Both the position numbers and the translations under genes were made by a program. DNA of 64,000 bases. Source: Tragulus kanchil. Taxonomy: Eukaryota > Chordata > Mammalia > Artiodactyla > Tragulidae. The stretch is taken from contig JAIOJX010000025.1 in assembly GCA_022376925.1 (NCBI GenBank), positions 97,491,608-97,555,607 on the forward strand, given 5' to 3'. Below, in pieces: positions 31,851 through 43,238 of the stretch; the stretch's first letter is position 1; each line of letters begins with the position of its first letter. The notes under the pieces are model-generated. The model was not told the origin of the DNA. It saw nothing but the letters and a program-made list of their open reading frames with translations, and did no database searches.

Positions 31851-33307
31851 TGTCTGGAGTTTCAAGGATAGGTGTGCATCTTGACCCTAAACTATTCAGA
31901 TTATATAATCTGATTGACCTCAATTTTACCCAAAAAACATTACATGAAGAAAACTTACCCAGTCAGAGACATTGACAGCTCTGTTGCTAGCAAGAGGAGA
32001 AAGGTCTTTCCCTTCCTTTATAGTTGCCAATAGATAGGACTCACTCTCCACATTACTATTGCGCTCATGTTATGTTAAGAAGAAAGCTGCCTGAAAATAA
32101 ACCATCTCAGGAAATGAGGTCCAAGAGATAGAAGAAAAAATAAAGTGTTAAGCTAATGTGATTGATCATAAATTAGATATGGCAGAAAAATGTCACTTAA
32201 CTTGAAAAATAGCAATATAAACCATACAAACTGAAACAGAGGAAACAAGTTAAAAATCCTGAATTTTAGCAAGTTTTGGAATAATAGCTAGAGTATTTGG
32301 AGGTCAAGAGGTTGGGAATGATATACAGTATAAATGTTCTTTATATCCAAAGGCAGATCAAAATGAATTGCTGAAAATAAGTTACAGAGAATTTCTATAG
32401 ATATACATAGCTTAAAAGAAAAAATACAAAAAAAGATATAACACTCAAATAATAATAAGAACATATGACTGACTGAAATGATTATATTAATTAATAAGAA
32501 CTAAATTTCAGAATAAACAATACTTCCATGGATAAAGAGAAACATTTATGATGATAAATAGGTTATTTTATTAAGAGTATATAACAACTGTAAATGTGTT
32601 TGCTTCAAGTGACATGACAGAACTTGAGTGAAAAACCTGAGAAATAGATAAAATCCAAAAGATATGGCTGAGGAATATATGGGAAATCTGTAAAAATATT
32701 ACAGATTTGAACAAAACTATTAAATAACTGAACCTATTTAACATTTAAAATGCACTCCACCCAACAACAGAATACATATTCTTCTGAAATATACATGACA
32801 TATTCAATGGAGAGACCATATTGTGAGCCAAAATCAAGTCTGAATACATTTAAAATTCTCTTTCCACAAAGGATTCATTAGAAATCAGTAGCAGGAATAT
32901 ATCTGGAAAATATATCTGTTAAATATTTGGAATTTAACAATAGAATGCTAAATAGCCTATGAGTCAAAAAAGATATCTCAAGGAAATTAGAGTGAAGAGA
33001 TAGCAAAGCTGTCTGGAGTTTCAAGGATAGGTGTGCATCTTGACCCTAAACTATTCAGATTATATAATCTGATTGACCTCAATTTTACCCAAAAAACATT
33101 ACATGAAGAAAACTTACCCAGTCAGAGACATTGACAGCTCTGTTGCTAGCAAGAGGAGAAAGGTCTTTCCCTTCCTTTATAGTTGCCAATAGATAGGACT
33201 CACTCTCCACATTACTATTGCGCTCATGTTATGTTAAGAAGAAAGCTGCCTGAAAATAAACCATCTCAGGAAATGAGGTCCAAGAGATAGAAGAAAAAAA
33301 TAAAGTG
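30996..33307 (+). repeat. Direct duplication D10 (period 1160)
   Basis: Copy 1 is 30996-32147 and copy 2 is 32156-33307, with 8 unmatched bases between. Differences are single-base indels (for example atctcgaag against atctcaag near 31815/32976, and one extra A near 33295). It overlaps D11. Confidence 0.95.
32160..33010 (+). mobile_element. Decayed L1M, D10 second copy
   Basis: Second copy of the L1M segment 31000-31850. A third copy of its last part is at 34018-34090 through D11. Confidence 0.65.
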
Positions 33308-35114
33308 AGCACTGATGATTTTGTCTGAGCTACCAAATTCAGCAGAATCTGAAACTAGAATTAGTTTTTATCTTGGCCGTTACAGAAATCAACAAAATTT
33401 AGTTTTTGTTTAAACCAGTAAGAGTTGGAATTTTCGCTCTTGCCTCAGAAAAGGTCTGAATGGAATATATTCATCAAGCCAATTCTCTTTTGTGGCTTTT
33501 TCTATGGATTTATTTCTTGGCATTATTTTTGAAAAACATGCAGGATAATTATACTAAGATTCAAAATTCAAATGGGATCAGTTGTCAACTTATTTTCTTT
33601 GACCTGCATCTAAGGTCTCTTGTTAGATACATGGAGAGATTGGCAGCCAGCAGAGATGAGCAAGAGGCTAATTTATTCATCATTGGCCAGAATTCTGTGG
33701 TTCAGAGCTAAATATCTCTGGAAACTGAGCTCTGCTGCAAAAGCAATTGTCATTTGTTTCTTATTAGATACATTTTCCCATCATATTATCTTTGTGGCAG
33801 AACAACAGTCAAGTGTTCCCAATGAGTGGCCACTAGGTTTTACTTTTTAATTCTTTTATGGGTTTAAATAGAATCCCTTTTTTAACTACAGGATATTTTC
33901 TTTAATCTATTTGATTAAGCAAGCCAGGAATTGGAAAGATAATGTTTCCTAACTTCCTTTCTGATGAATAATAAATGTCACTAAGGAATTAGGGAAATAG
34001 TTTCCTGGGCCATCTGCTTTGGAATTTAACAATAGAATGCTAAATAGCCTATGAGTCAAAAGATATCTCAAGGAAATTAGAGTGAAGAGATAGCAAAGCT
34101 GTCTGGAGTTTCAAGGATAGGTGTGCATCTTGACCCTAAACTATTCAGATTATATAATCTGATTGACCTCAATTTTACCCAAAAAACATTACATGAAGAA
34201 AACTTACCCAGTCAGAGACATTGACAGCTCTGTTGCTAGCAAGAGGAGAAAGGTCTTTCCCTTCCTTTATAGTTGCCAATAGATAGGACTCACTCTCCAC
34301 ATTACTATTGCGCTCATGTTATGTTAAGAAGAAAGCTGCCTGAAAATAAACCATCTCAGGAAATGAGGTCCAAGAGATAGAAGAAAAAAATAAAGTGAGC
34401 ACTGATGATTTTGTCTGAGCTACCAAATTCAGCAGAATCTGAAACTAGAATTAGTTTTTATCTTGGCCGTTACAGAAATCAACAAAATTTAGTTTTTGTT
34501 TAAACCAGTAAGAGTTGGAATTTTCGCTCTTGCCTCAGAAAAGGTCTGAATGGAATATATTCATCAAGCCAATTCTCTTTTGTGGCTTTTTCTATGGATT
34601 TATTTCTTGGCATTATTTTTGAAAAACATGCAGGATAATTATACTAAGATTCAAAATTCAAATGGGATCAGTTGTCAACTTATTTTCTTTGACCTGCATC
34701 TAAGGTCTCTTGTTAGATACATGGAGAGATTGGCAGCCAGCAGAGATGAGCAAGAGGCTAATTTATTCATCATTGGCCAGAATTCTGTGGTTCAGAGCTA
34801 AATATCTCTGGAAACTGAGCTCTGCTGCAAAAGCAATTGTCATTTGTTTCTTATTAGATACATTTTCCCATCATATTATCTTTGTGGCAGAACAACAGTC
34901 AAGTGTTCCCAATGAGTGGCCACTAGGTTTTACTTTTTAATTCTTTTATGGGTTTAAATAGAATCCCTTTTTTAACTACAGGATATTTTCTTTAATCTAT
35001 TTGATTAAGCAAGCCAGGAATTGGAAAGATAATGTTTCCTAACTTCCTTTCTGATGAATAATAAATGTCACTAAGGAATTAGATAGTAGGAGGTAGTTTC
35101 CTGGGCCATCTGCT
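32926..35114 (+). repeat. Direct duplication D11 (period about 1091)
   Basis: Copy 1 is 32926-34017 and copy 2 is 34018-35114, joined without filler. Edge differences occur near the end of copy 1 (ttagggaaatag against ttagatagtaggaggtag, near 33992/35083). Paired open frames of 83 and 76 codons (33460-33850 and 34550-34940) are identical and unrecognised. Confidence 0.94.
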
Positions 35115-37203
35115 GCATATGAGAACAGAAGAAAGATATTAAACTTTAAATTAGGTATTGCTTCATAGAATCTAAAAGATGAAAGAAAATACACACTAAA
35201 CTGGAAGATAATCATCAATTTCTGTCCATCAACTTACTTCTTTGAAAGTGTAAAATAAAACATAATTATCTCTTTTACTCCCTAGTCAACATATTTTATA
35301 TTGAGTTGAATATAGAAAATCAGTAATTAGCATGAATCTTCTTCAGTTTACTGTATTTTCAGATTTCTACAAGTGAATGGGCCATGCTTTTTTATAATAT
35401 ACAACCAATAAACATCTAAGAAAAAAGACTATTTTTTAACATATGTAACAAACTAAAGAAACAGAGTCTCTTTTCCATGACAACCATATCATAGATCAAA
35501 GGAGAGAAACAGAACATTTGTGGATCAGTACATTTACTTTAGAAATTGCTCACCAAATTTTGATTGCCTAGCATAACAGTTAACTGTGATGAAGAAATGA
35601 GCTCTCTGTTACTTCACTTTTCTATAAAACTATTCACAAGGAAAGTAATGTATATTTATATATCTAGATTTCTGCTATTTTGATATGATTTATGTTTAAA
35701 CAAGGTTTAAGGGAAATTGATTTTTATATAAAGAATATAAATACTGGAAATTATGCTAGGGAAATAATTTCAGTGTCGTCATTAACAGCATAGCTACAAA
35801 GTCAAGTAAAGCAACTAGATAAAGATGGTACAGACACTTGGGCAGATTATCTAAATTTTTTAAATTCTGAGTTTTTCATCTACAAAATGTATAAATGTTT
35901 TATAATTTCATCTAAAATGTAAATTACAGAAAAGGCTGTAAAATGCAACATATTAATCAAGTACAGGATGTGAAAAAGCAATTCACAGGGAAAGGAATAT
36001 ACATAATAAACATGTTAAAGTCTTAACTCTACTATTGATTAAATAAAAACACATTCACCACCTCTCACATGTTACACTTGGGTAAAAGAAAGGTTCAAAG
36101 ACTTAGAATTAAGCAAGCCAGGAATAAGTTTTTCCTATTTTTGATGAATAATAAATGTCACTAAGGAATTAGATAGTAGGAGGTAGTTTCCTGGGCCATC
36201 TGCTGCATATGAGAACAGAAGAAAGATATTAAACTTTAAATTAGGTATTGCTTCATAGAATCTAAAAGATGAAAGAAAATACACACTAAACTGGAAGATA
36301 ATCATCAATTTCTGTCCATCAACTTACTTCTTTGAAAGTGTAAAATAAAACATAATTATCTCTTTTACTCCCTAGTCAACATATTTTATATTGAGTTGAA
36401 TATAGAAAATCAGTAATTAGCATGAATCTTCTTCAGTTTACTGTATTTTCAGATTTCTACAAGTGAATGGGCCATGCTTTTTTATAATATACAACCAATA
36501 AACATCTAAGAAAAAAGACTATTTTTTAACATATGTAACAAACTAAAGAAACAGAGTCTCTTTTCCATGACAACCATATCATAGATCAAAGGAGAGAAAC
36601 AGAACATTTGTGGATCAGTACATTTACTTTAGAAATTGCTCACCAAATTTTGATTGCCTAGCATAACAGTTAACTGTGATGAAGAAATGAGCTCTCTGTT
36701 ACTTCACTTTTCTATAAAACTATTCACAAGGAAAGTAATGTATATTTTTTTATCTAGTTTTTTGCTATTTTGATATGATTTATGTTTAAAAAAGGGTTTT
36801 AAAGGGGAAATTGATTTTTATATAAAGAATATAAATACTGGAAATTATGCTAGGGAAATAATTTCAGTGTCGTCATTAACAGCATAGCTACAAAGTCAAG
36901 TAAAGCAACTAGATAAAGATGGTACAGACACTTGGGCAGATTATCTAAATTTTTTAAATTCTGAGTTTTTCATCTACAAAATGTATAAATGTTTTATAAT
37001 TTCATCTAAAATGTAAATTACAGAAAAGGCTGTAAAATGCAACATATTAATCAAGTACAGGATGTGAAAAAGCAATTCACAGGGAAAGGAATATACATAA
37101 TAAACATGTTAAAGTCTTAACTCTACTATTGATTAAATAAAAACACATTCACCACCTCTCACATGTTACACTTGGGTAAAAGAAAGGTTCAAAGACTTAG
37201 AAT
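35004..37203 (+). repeat. Direct duplication D12 (period about 1090-1104)
   Basis: Copy 1 is 35004-36107 and copy 2 is 36108-37203. Near the start of copy 2 about 14 bases are missing and neighbouring bases differ (35020-35050 against 36124-36140). A second cluster of differences is at 36747-36810 of copy 2, mostly lengthened T, A and G runs. It overlaps both D11 and D13. Confidence 0.93.
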
Positions 37204-37239
37204 ACCCAGAGTTAGTAGAGCATAAGGGAAAGGAAAATA

Positions 37240-37680
37240 CTTCTCACACACTGTTGCCGGATCTATAATTGGAACAACATTTTGGGGCAGCATTAGGAAG
37301 TGCCTGAAATTTTGAGATGTATATACTCTTTCAGATATCTATTTCATCATTAGAAATTAATCCTACTGAGATATTAATAGAGGTCTATAGCCATTTATAT
37401 TAAAGGACTTCTATTGCTGGACTATTTGTAATAGTAAAAAATTGTTCCAACTTAAGTATCCACAAACAGATGGAAGGGAAAAGTACGCTGTGAAATATTT
37501 GTCTTTTTAAGACAAGCAAAATTTCTGTGTATACAATAACATGGAATGATGACAGTGAGATATTGTTTCATGAAAAAAAGGGAAAAACTATGTAATATGA
37601 TGTATTTATAATCACAGATATACACTTGAAACAGTTTAGATTACTATTAAAATGTTAACTCTAGATTAATTAAAATATAA
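37240..37680 (+). mobile_element. Old L1M 3' UTR fragment (D13 copy 1)
   Basis: The blocks 'ttctcacacactgttgccgg', 'ggactatttgtaatagtaaa', 'ttaagtatccacaaacagat', 'aataacatggaatgatgaca' and 'gtgagatattgtttcatgaa' follow the order of the 3' UTR of old mammalian L1s. It may be the tail of the same L1M that starts near 30640. Repeated at 38367-38808. Confidence 0.6.
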
Positions 37681-37966
37681 ACTATTCAACAATATTCCCA
37701 ATATAACACTCTGTTAAATAATTATTATTTCTGCAAATATTTATCTAACATTTTCAGTCAACAGGCATAAATACCCAGAAGAACTACAGTTATCTAACCT
37801 AGAAATGAAAACTTAAAATAGGAACAATTGCACCTGAGATATGGTTGCCAAGGGGATCCTTCCAGAGATGTAATTGAATTATTTTCAAAAGGAGGTAAAA
37901 TATTAAGAGACAAATGTCAGTCTTTTGTTTCTCCTCTTGTGGATACAAAAGTTATTAAAATGCATT

Positions 37967-37992
37967 TTTTTTTCTTTTTTTTTTTTTTTTTT
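37967..37992 (+). repeat. T-tract at D13 junction
   Basis: A run of 25 T interrupted once by C lies exactly where copy 1 of D13 ends and copy 2 begins. The homologous place at the end of copy 2 (39090-39112) is a short mixed T/C stretch instead. It creates a spurious Lys-rich frame on the minus strand (37903-38100). Confidence 0.8.
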
Positions 37993-39096
37993 CAGTGTCG
38001 TCATTAACAGCATAGCTACAAAGTCAAGTAAAGCAACTAGATAAAGATGGTACAGACACGTGGGCAGATTATCTAAATTTTTTAAATTCTGAGTTTTCAT
38101 CTACAAAATGTATAAATGTTTTATAATTTCATCTAAAATGTAAATTACAGAAAAGGCTGTAAAATGCAACATATTAATCAAGTACAGGATGTGAAAAAGC
38201 AATTCACAGGGAAAGGAATATACATAATAAACATGTTAAAGTCTTAACTCTACTATTGATTAAATAAAAACACATTCACCACCTCTCACATGTTACACTT
38301 GGGTAAAAGAAAGGTTCAAAGACTTAGAATACCCAGAGTTAGTAGAGCATAAGGGAAAGGAAAATACTTCTCACACACTGTTGCCGGATCTATAATTGGA
38401 ACAACATTTTGGGGCAGCATTAGGAAGTGCCTGAAATTTTGAGATGTATATACTCTTTCAGATATCTATTTCATCATTAGAAATTAATCCTACTGAGATA
38501 TTAATAGAGGTCTATAGCCATTTATATTAAAGGACTTCTATTGCTGGACTATTTGTAATAGTAAAAAATTGTTCCAACTTAAGTATCCACAAACAGATGG
38601 AAGGGAAAAGTACGCTGTGAAATATTTGTCTTTTTAAGACAAGCAAAATTTCTGTGTATACAATAACATGGAATGATGACAGTGAGATATTGTTTCATGA
38701 AAAAAAGGGAAAAACTATGTAATATGATGTATTTATAATCACAGATATACACTTGAAACAGTTTAGATTACTATTAAAATGTTAACTCTAGATTAATTAA
38801 AATATAAACTATTCAACAATATTCCCAATATAACACTCTGTTAAATAATTATTATTTCTGCAAATATTTATCTAACATTTTCAGTCAACAGGCATAAATA
38901 CCCAGAAGAACTACAGTTATCTAACCTAGAAATGAAAACTTAAAATAGGAACAATTGCACCTGAGATATGGTTGCCAAGGGGATCCTTCCAGAGATGTAA
39001 TTGAATTATTTTCAAAAGGAGGTAAAATATTAAGAGACAAATGTCAGTCTTTTGTTTCTCCTCTTGTGGATACAAAAGTATTAAAATGCATCTTTC

Positions 39097-39591
39097 TCTT
39101 TTCTCTTTTTTGAAAAATAGTGCTTATCCAGGCTCTAGTTTTCTACTATATTTTGAGTTCTTTGTTTTTTATTGATTTACTTTTGTTTAATGTGAATGGT
39201 TTCATGAGTGTGACAGAAATGCTAGACTTTAGAAAATAGGGTGCCTGAAATTCAGGTCAGATATGATGGTCATGGATAAGGTTAGAAGCTGAAGAAGCCA
39301 GTGGAACAGAAAATGTCTTAACATCTTAATCCCATTCCATGATATTTGGAAGACTGAGAAGTTAAGGGATCCTCATGGATTAGTCATATGTGTGTTAGTC
39401 ATGTTGTACTGGTATCAACTCCTCATAGTAAAAGAACATCATCTGGGGATGACTGCATGTTTGCTTTGAGACTTAAATCTTTAGGTCCCATATTCAGTGG
39501 GTCTAGATGGCTCTATGGTGGCTTGATACATCACAGTCTTCTGCTAACTGAAGAGTCTACAAGGGCCTTGTGAATAAAATGTAGTGAGAAC
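39097..39591. other. Unique sequence, nothing recognised
   Basis: No supported gene or repeat. A 61-codon plus-strand frame here is unremarkable. Confidence 0.5.
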
Positions 39592-41975
39592 AAGAAACTC
39601 TTTCTTAGTATCTCTGGACTTTATATGTTCAGTATATCTAATATAATATCATGAGAAAAAAGAAGAGATTGCTCTTACACAATACTATTATACTGGAAAA
39701 TTTGCCAGCCAAAGATTGAGTTTAAAATAAAATTTGATATCTAAAAATAATGAAATATGGTTTGTCTAACTAGAGTTTCCACATACATAAATTTCCTGGT
39801 TGTAACTCAAATAACATTATGCAATTTAACACTAAGCAAGTGGTTAACAAATATAGATGGGTCATAATTATAAAGTTTTAGCATTTTAGAATTGGAGGCA
39901 ACCTCTTGAAAATTTATTTACCTTAAATAAAACAGAGATAAACTGAGGTCCAGAGATGTTACAGACTTTTCTCTGGGACATGTAATCTTCTTAGGCTCTT
40001 TATAAGACATTATATAAAATAAGAGATAATCTGTCTACATGGAATTTGTTAGCTCCAGTCAGAATTTCATGGTCAGTTGGTTATTTGAATTATTTCCCCA
40101 CATTTGTGATCCAGACCAATGGCAGATATTGAGCATAAACTGTTCATACTATGAATATGTCCAGTTAAATGGATTACTGAGTTCTGTGCATTCATGTTGA
40201 CTATTGAATCTAAGACTTGCAATCCTATTTAATATTTTAAATAACTTTTTCCATAACCAACATGAAATACTTAAAAGTTTATTGTTTAGTTTCCTGTTTA
40301 TTGACATTTCCTAGAAAAGTTCATTGGATTTGCAAGGATGTTTGCTTGTTTGGGTCCCATTTAGAAGTGTATCAACAACTTACTAAAATATATTACTATA
40401 TATATAATGTATGATGTTGTGAATGTTAGAGCTGGAATGAAAAGCTAAAGTGTCTGGGTAATAAAATCAAGATATGAAAATATCTCACCAATTTGAAATG
40501 GTAACTACTTGTTAATTTGAGAGATGGAAATTAGTGGATACAGATACAGTTAGGCTAAATAAATTAACCCTTAAACTACAGTTTAGTAAGTATATGGGAA
40601 AAGTTGCTTAATAGCAATTCAGATAAATATAACCTAGATTCTACTTGATTGAAACTCCATATATACACAATATAACATGAATAGGAAAGTGCCCAATTGC
40701 AGGTCATTTTAGTTTGTAGTGATATGATAATGATAGTTAATAGTGATCTGATCAGTTTTAATATATTCTCACACTTTGGAAAAAAAATAAGAAACTCTTT
40801 CTTAGTATCTCTGGACTTTATATGTTCAGTATATCTAATATAATATCATGAGAAAAGAAGAGATTGCTCTTACACAATACTATTATACTGGAAAATTTGC
40901 CAGCCAAAGATTGAGTTTAAAATAAAATTTGATATCTAAAAATAATGAAATATGGTTTGTCTAACTAGAGTTTCCACATACATAAATTTCCTGGTTGTAA
41001 CTCAAATAACATTATGCAATTTAACACTAAGCAAGTGGTTAACAAATATAGATGGGTCATAATTATAAAGTTTTAGCATTTTAGAATTGAGGCAACCTCT
41101 TGAAAATTTATTTACCTTAAATAAAACAGAGATAAACTGAGGTCCAGAGATGTTACAGACTTTTCTCTGGGACATGTAATCTTCTTAGGCTCTTTATAAG
41201 ACATTATATAAAATAAGAGATAATCTGTCTACATGGAATTTGTTAGCTCCAGTCAGAATTTCATGGTCAGTTGGTTATTTGAATTATTTCCCACATTTGT
41301 GATCCAGACCAATGGCAGATATTGAGCATAAACTGTTCATACTATGAATATGTCCAGTTAAATGGATTACTGAGTTCTGTGCATTCATGTTGACTATTGA
41401 ATCTAAGACTTGCAATCCTATTTAATATTTTAAATAACTTTTTCCATAACCAACATGAAATACTTAAAAGTTTATTGTTTAGTTTCCTGTTTATTGACAT
41501 TTCCTAGAAAAGTTCATTGGATTTGCAAGGATGTTTGCTTGTTTGGGTCCCATTTAGAAGTGTATCAACAACTTACTAAAATATATTACTATATATATAA
41601 TGTATGATGTTGTGAATGTTAGAGCTGGAATGAAAAGCTAAAGTGTCTGGGTAATAAAATCAAGATATGAAAATATCTCACCAATTTGAAATGGTAACTA
41701 CTTGTTAATTTGAGAGATGGAAATTAGTGGATACAGATACAGTTAGGCTAAATAAATTAACCCTTAAACTACAGTTTAGTAAGTATATGGGAAAAGTTGC
41801 TTAATAGCAATTCAGATAAATATAACCTAGATTCTACTTGATTGAAACTCCATATATACACAATATAACATGAATAGGAAAGTGCCCAATTGCAGGTCAT
41901 TTTAGTTTGTAGTGATATGATAATGATAGTTAATAGTGATCTGATCAGTTTTAATATATTCTCACACTTTGAAAA
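39592..41975 (+). repeat. Direct duplication D14 (period about 1190-1197)
   Basis: Copy 1 is 39592-40788 and copy 2 is 40789-41975, joined in an A-run. Several one- or two-base losses in copy 2 (gaaaaaag against gaaaag near 39657/40855, attggagg against attgagg, ccccac against cccac) make it slightly shorter. Near 39920-39985 a weak reverse MIR core ('gataaactgaggtccagag') may be present. Confidence 0.95.
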
Positions 41976-42372
41976 AAGACCCACAAAGAAGAAAGCATAA
42001 GACTGGCCTTAGCTACCCTTAAGACATTTTTATTTCTTAAAAAATCTTTTATTTCTTCTTTTCAGAGAAGCTATTCATTGCTTCATCTTAAAAAAAGATA
42101 GAACTTTGGTTTTTGAACCAGTAATGTAGTGATTAGGACAATACAGAAGATTAGCATACTCTCAACTTAGTAGAAGATCTGGTCACCCTCCCCATAATGG
42201 TCAATCAATGACTGACTATGAGGTACTGAGTCAAAATAAACTTCAAGTCCAAGTCTAGTTGCTGAGTCAAAGTGAACTTTCTTGAACAACATCTTTGTGT
42301 CTATTTTCAACACAAAAGAAGTATCTCTGTAGAAGTAATCCGAAAAAGGTGGACCATGGCATTTCAGATATA
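41976..42372. other. Unique sequence, nothing recognised
   Basis: AT-rich DNA before the Tigger remnant. A 77-codon minus-strand frame crosses into the transposon end and is not a gene. Confidence 0.5.
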
Positions 42373-42820
42373 AAGGCACACCTTGGAGATAAGGGCACAA
42401 TTCCAGACCACCACAATAAAGTGAGTCACAGGAATTTGTTGGTTTCCTAGGACATTATGTTTACACAGTACTATAGTGTATTTATTGTATGCAATATCAT
42501 TGTCTAAAAAAAGTGTGTATCTTAATTGAAAATACTTTATTGCTAAAAAATAGTGTCACCTGGACACAGAGTCATAATCTTTTGGCAATAATAACGTCAA
42601 TTATCACTGATCAAAGATAATCACAACACATGTAATAATTATGAAAAGTTTGAAATAAATGTAAGTATTACCTAAATGTGATGAAGACAGGAAATGAACA
42701 TAAGTTACTAGAAAAATGGCACCAATAGACTTTCTTGATGCAGATTTAACATAAGCGTTTTACAAAAAATTTGTACAGAATTCATTGTCTGCAAAGTGCA
42801 ATAAACCAAGATCTACTTGT
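42373..42820 (+). mobile_element. Tigger1 (pogo-type) DNA transposon, internally deleted
   Basis: The left end 'ggcacaccttggagataagg', 'ttccagaccaccacaataaa' and 'atactttattgctaaaaaat' matches the Tigger1 left terminus. The right end keeps 'aaaaatggcaccaatagac', 'gtctgcaaagtgcaataaac' and a degenerate inverted terminal repeat ending near 42820. Both ends are joined after loss of the transposase gene, leaving about 450 bases. Confidence 0.85.
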
Positions 42821-42890
42821 CCCAAGGTTATATAGCCAATAAGTGCAAAACCTGAAATGTGGACACATCTGAAGATACTCCTTTTTTTTT
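42821..42890 (-). mobile_element. MIR fragment
   Basis: 'cccaaggttatatagccaat' followed by 'aagtgcaaaacctgaaatgt' matches the reverse MIR core after the usual 'cccaaggtcacacagctagt'. Short and diverged. It abuts the Tigger1 end. Confidence 0.5.
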
Positions 42891-43077
42891 ATTATAGCTT
42901 ACCTACTAACAACATACATAGGAGAACTAAATCTTTGTTCTTCCTAAAGAACTATGTGTAGTTCATTGTGGATAGGAAAGATTTTACAAATATTTATTTG
43001 AAGAAATATGAGATACTGATTTGTAGTTTGTAAAGTATTAGTTTCATTTGATGGCCATGATTCTGAGACGTAGTCTT

Positions 43078-43205
43078 GGAAGATATTATTAGTATTATTT
43101 TAAAATAAAGAGGTCAATGTTCAGAGAGGTAAGATTATTTGACCATATCATTAGAATATTTATGCAAATTTGAGATAAGATCTATGTCTTCAGACTTCAG
43201 TTGAG
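43078..43205 (-). mobile_element. MIR SINE
   Basis: Reverse MIR: 'attattagtattattttaaa', 'gttcagagaggtaagattat', 'ttgaccatatcattagaata', 'gataagatctatgtcttcag', in the expected order of the MIR core. Confidence 0.7.
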
Positions 43206-43238
43206 TCCTCTTAGGAATGTTTATCAAATTTGAAACAA

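Larger units (their letters stand above)
36862..39096 (+). repeat. Direct duplication D13 (period about 1128)
   Basis: Copy 1 is 36862-37990 and copy 2 is 37991-39096. The join lies in a long T-tract (37967-37992) that replaces a mixed T/C stretch seen at the end of copy 2 (39090-39112). Other differences are single bases (cacttgg against cacgtgg near 36930/38058). It overlaps D12. Confidence 0.93.

Noticed and set aside
33460..34940. Paired 83- and 76-codon frames as a duplicated gene
   Set aside because: They overlap each other in different frames and are repeated only because of D11. No known protein is recognised.
37903..38100. Lys-rich 65-codon frame
   Set aside because: Produced by the T-tract at the D13 join. 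Not a gene.
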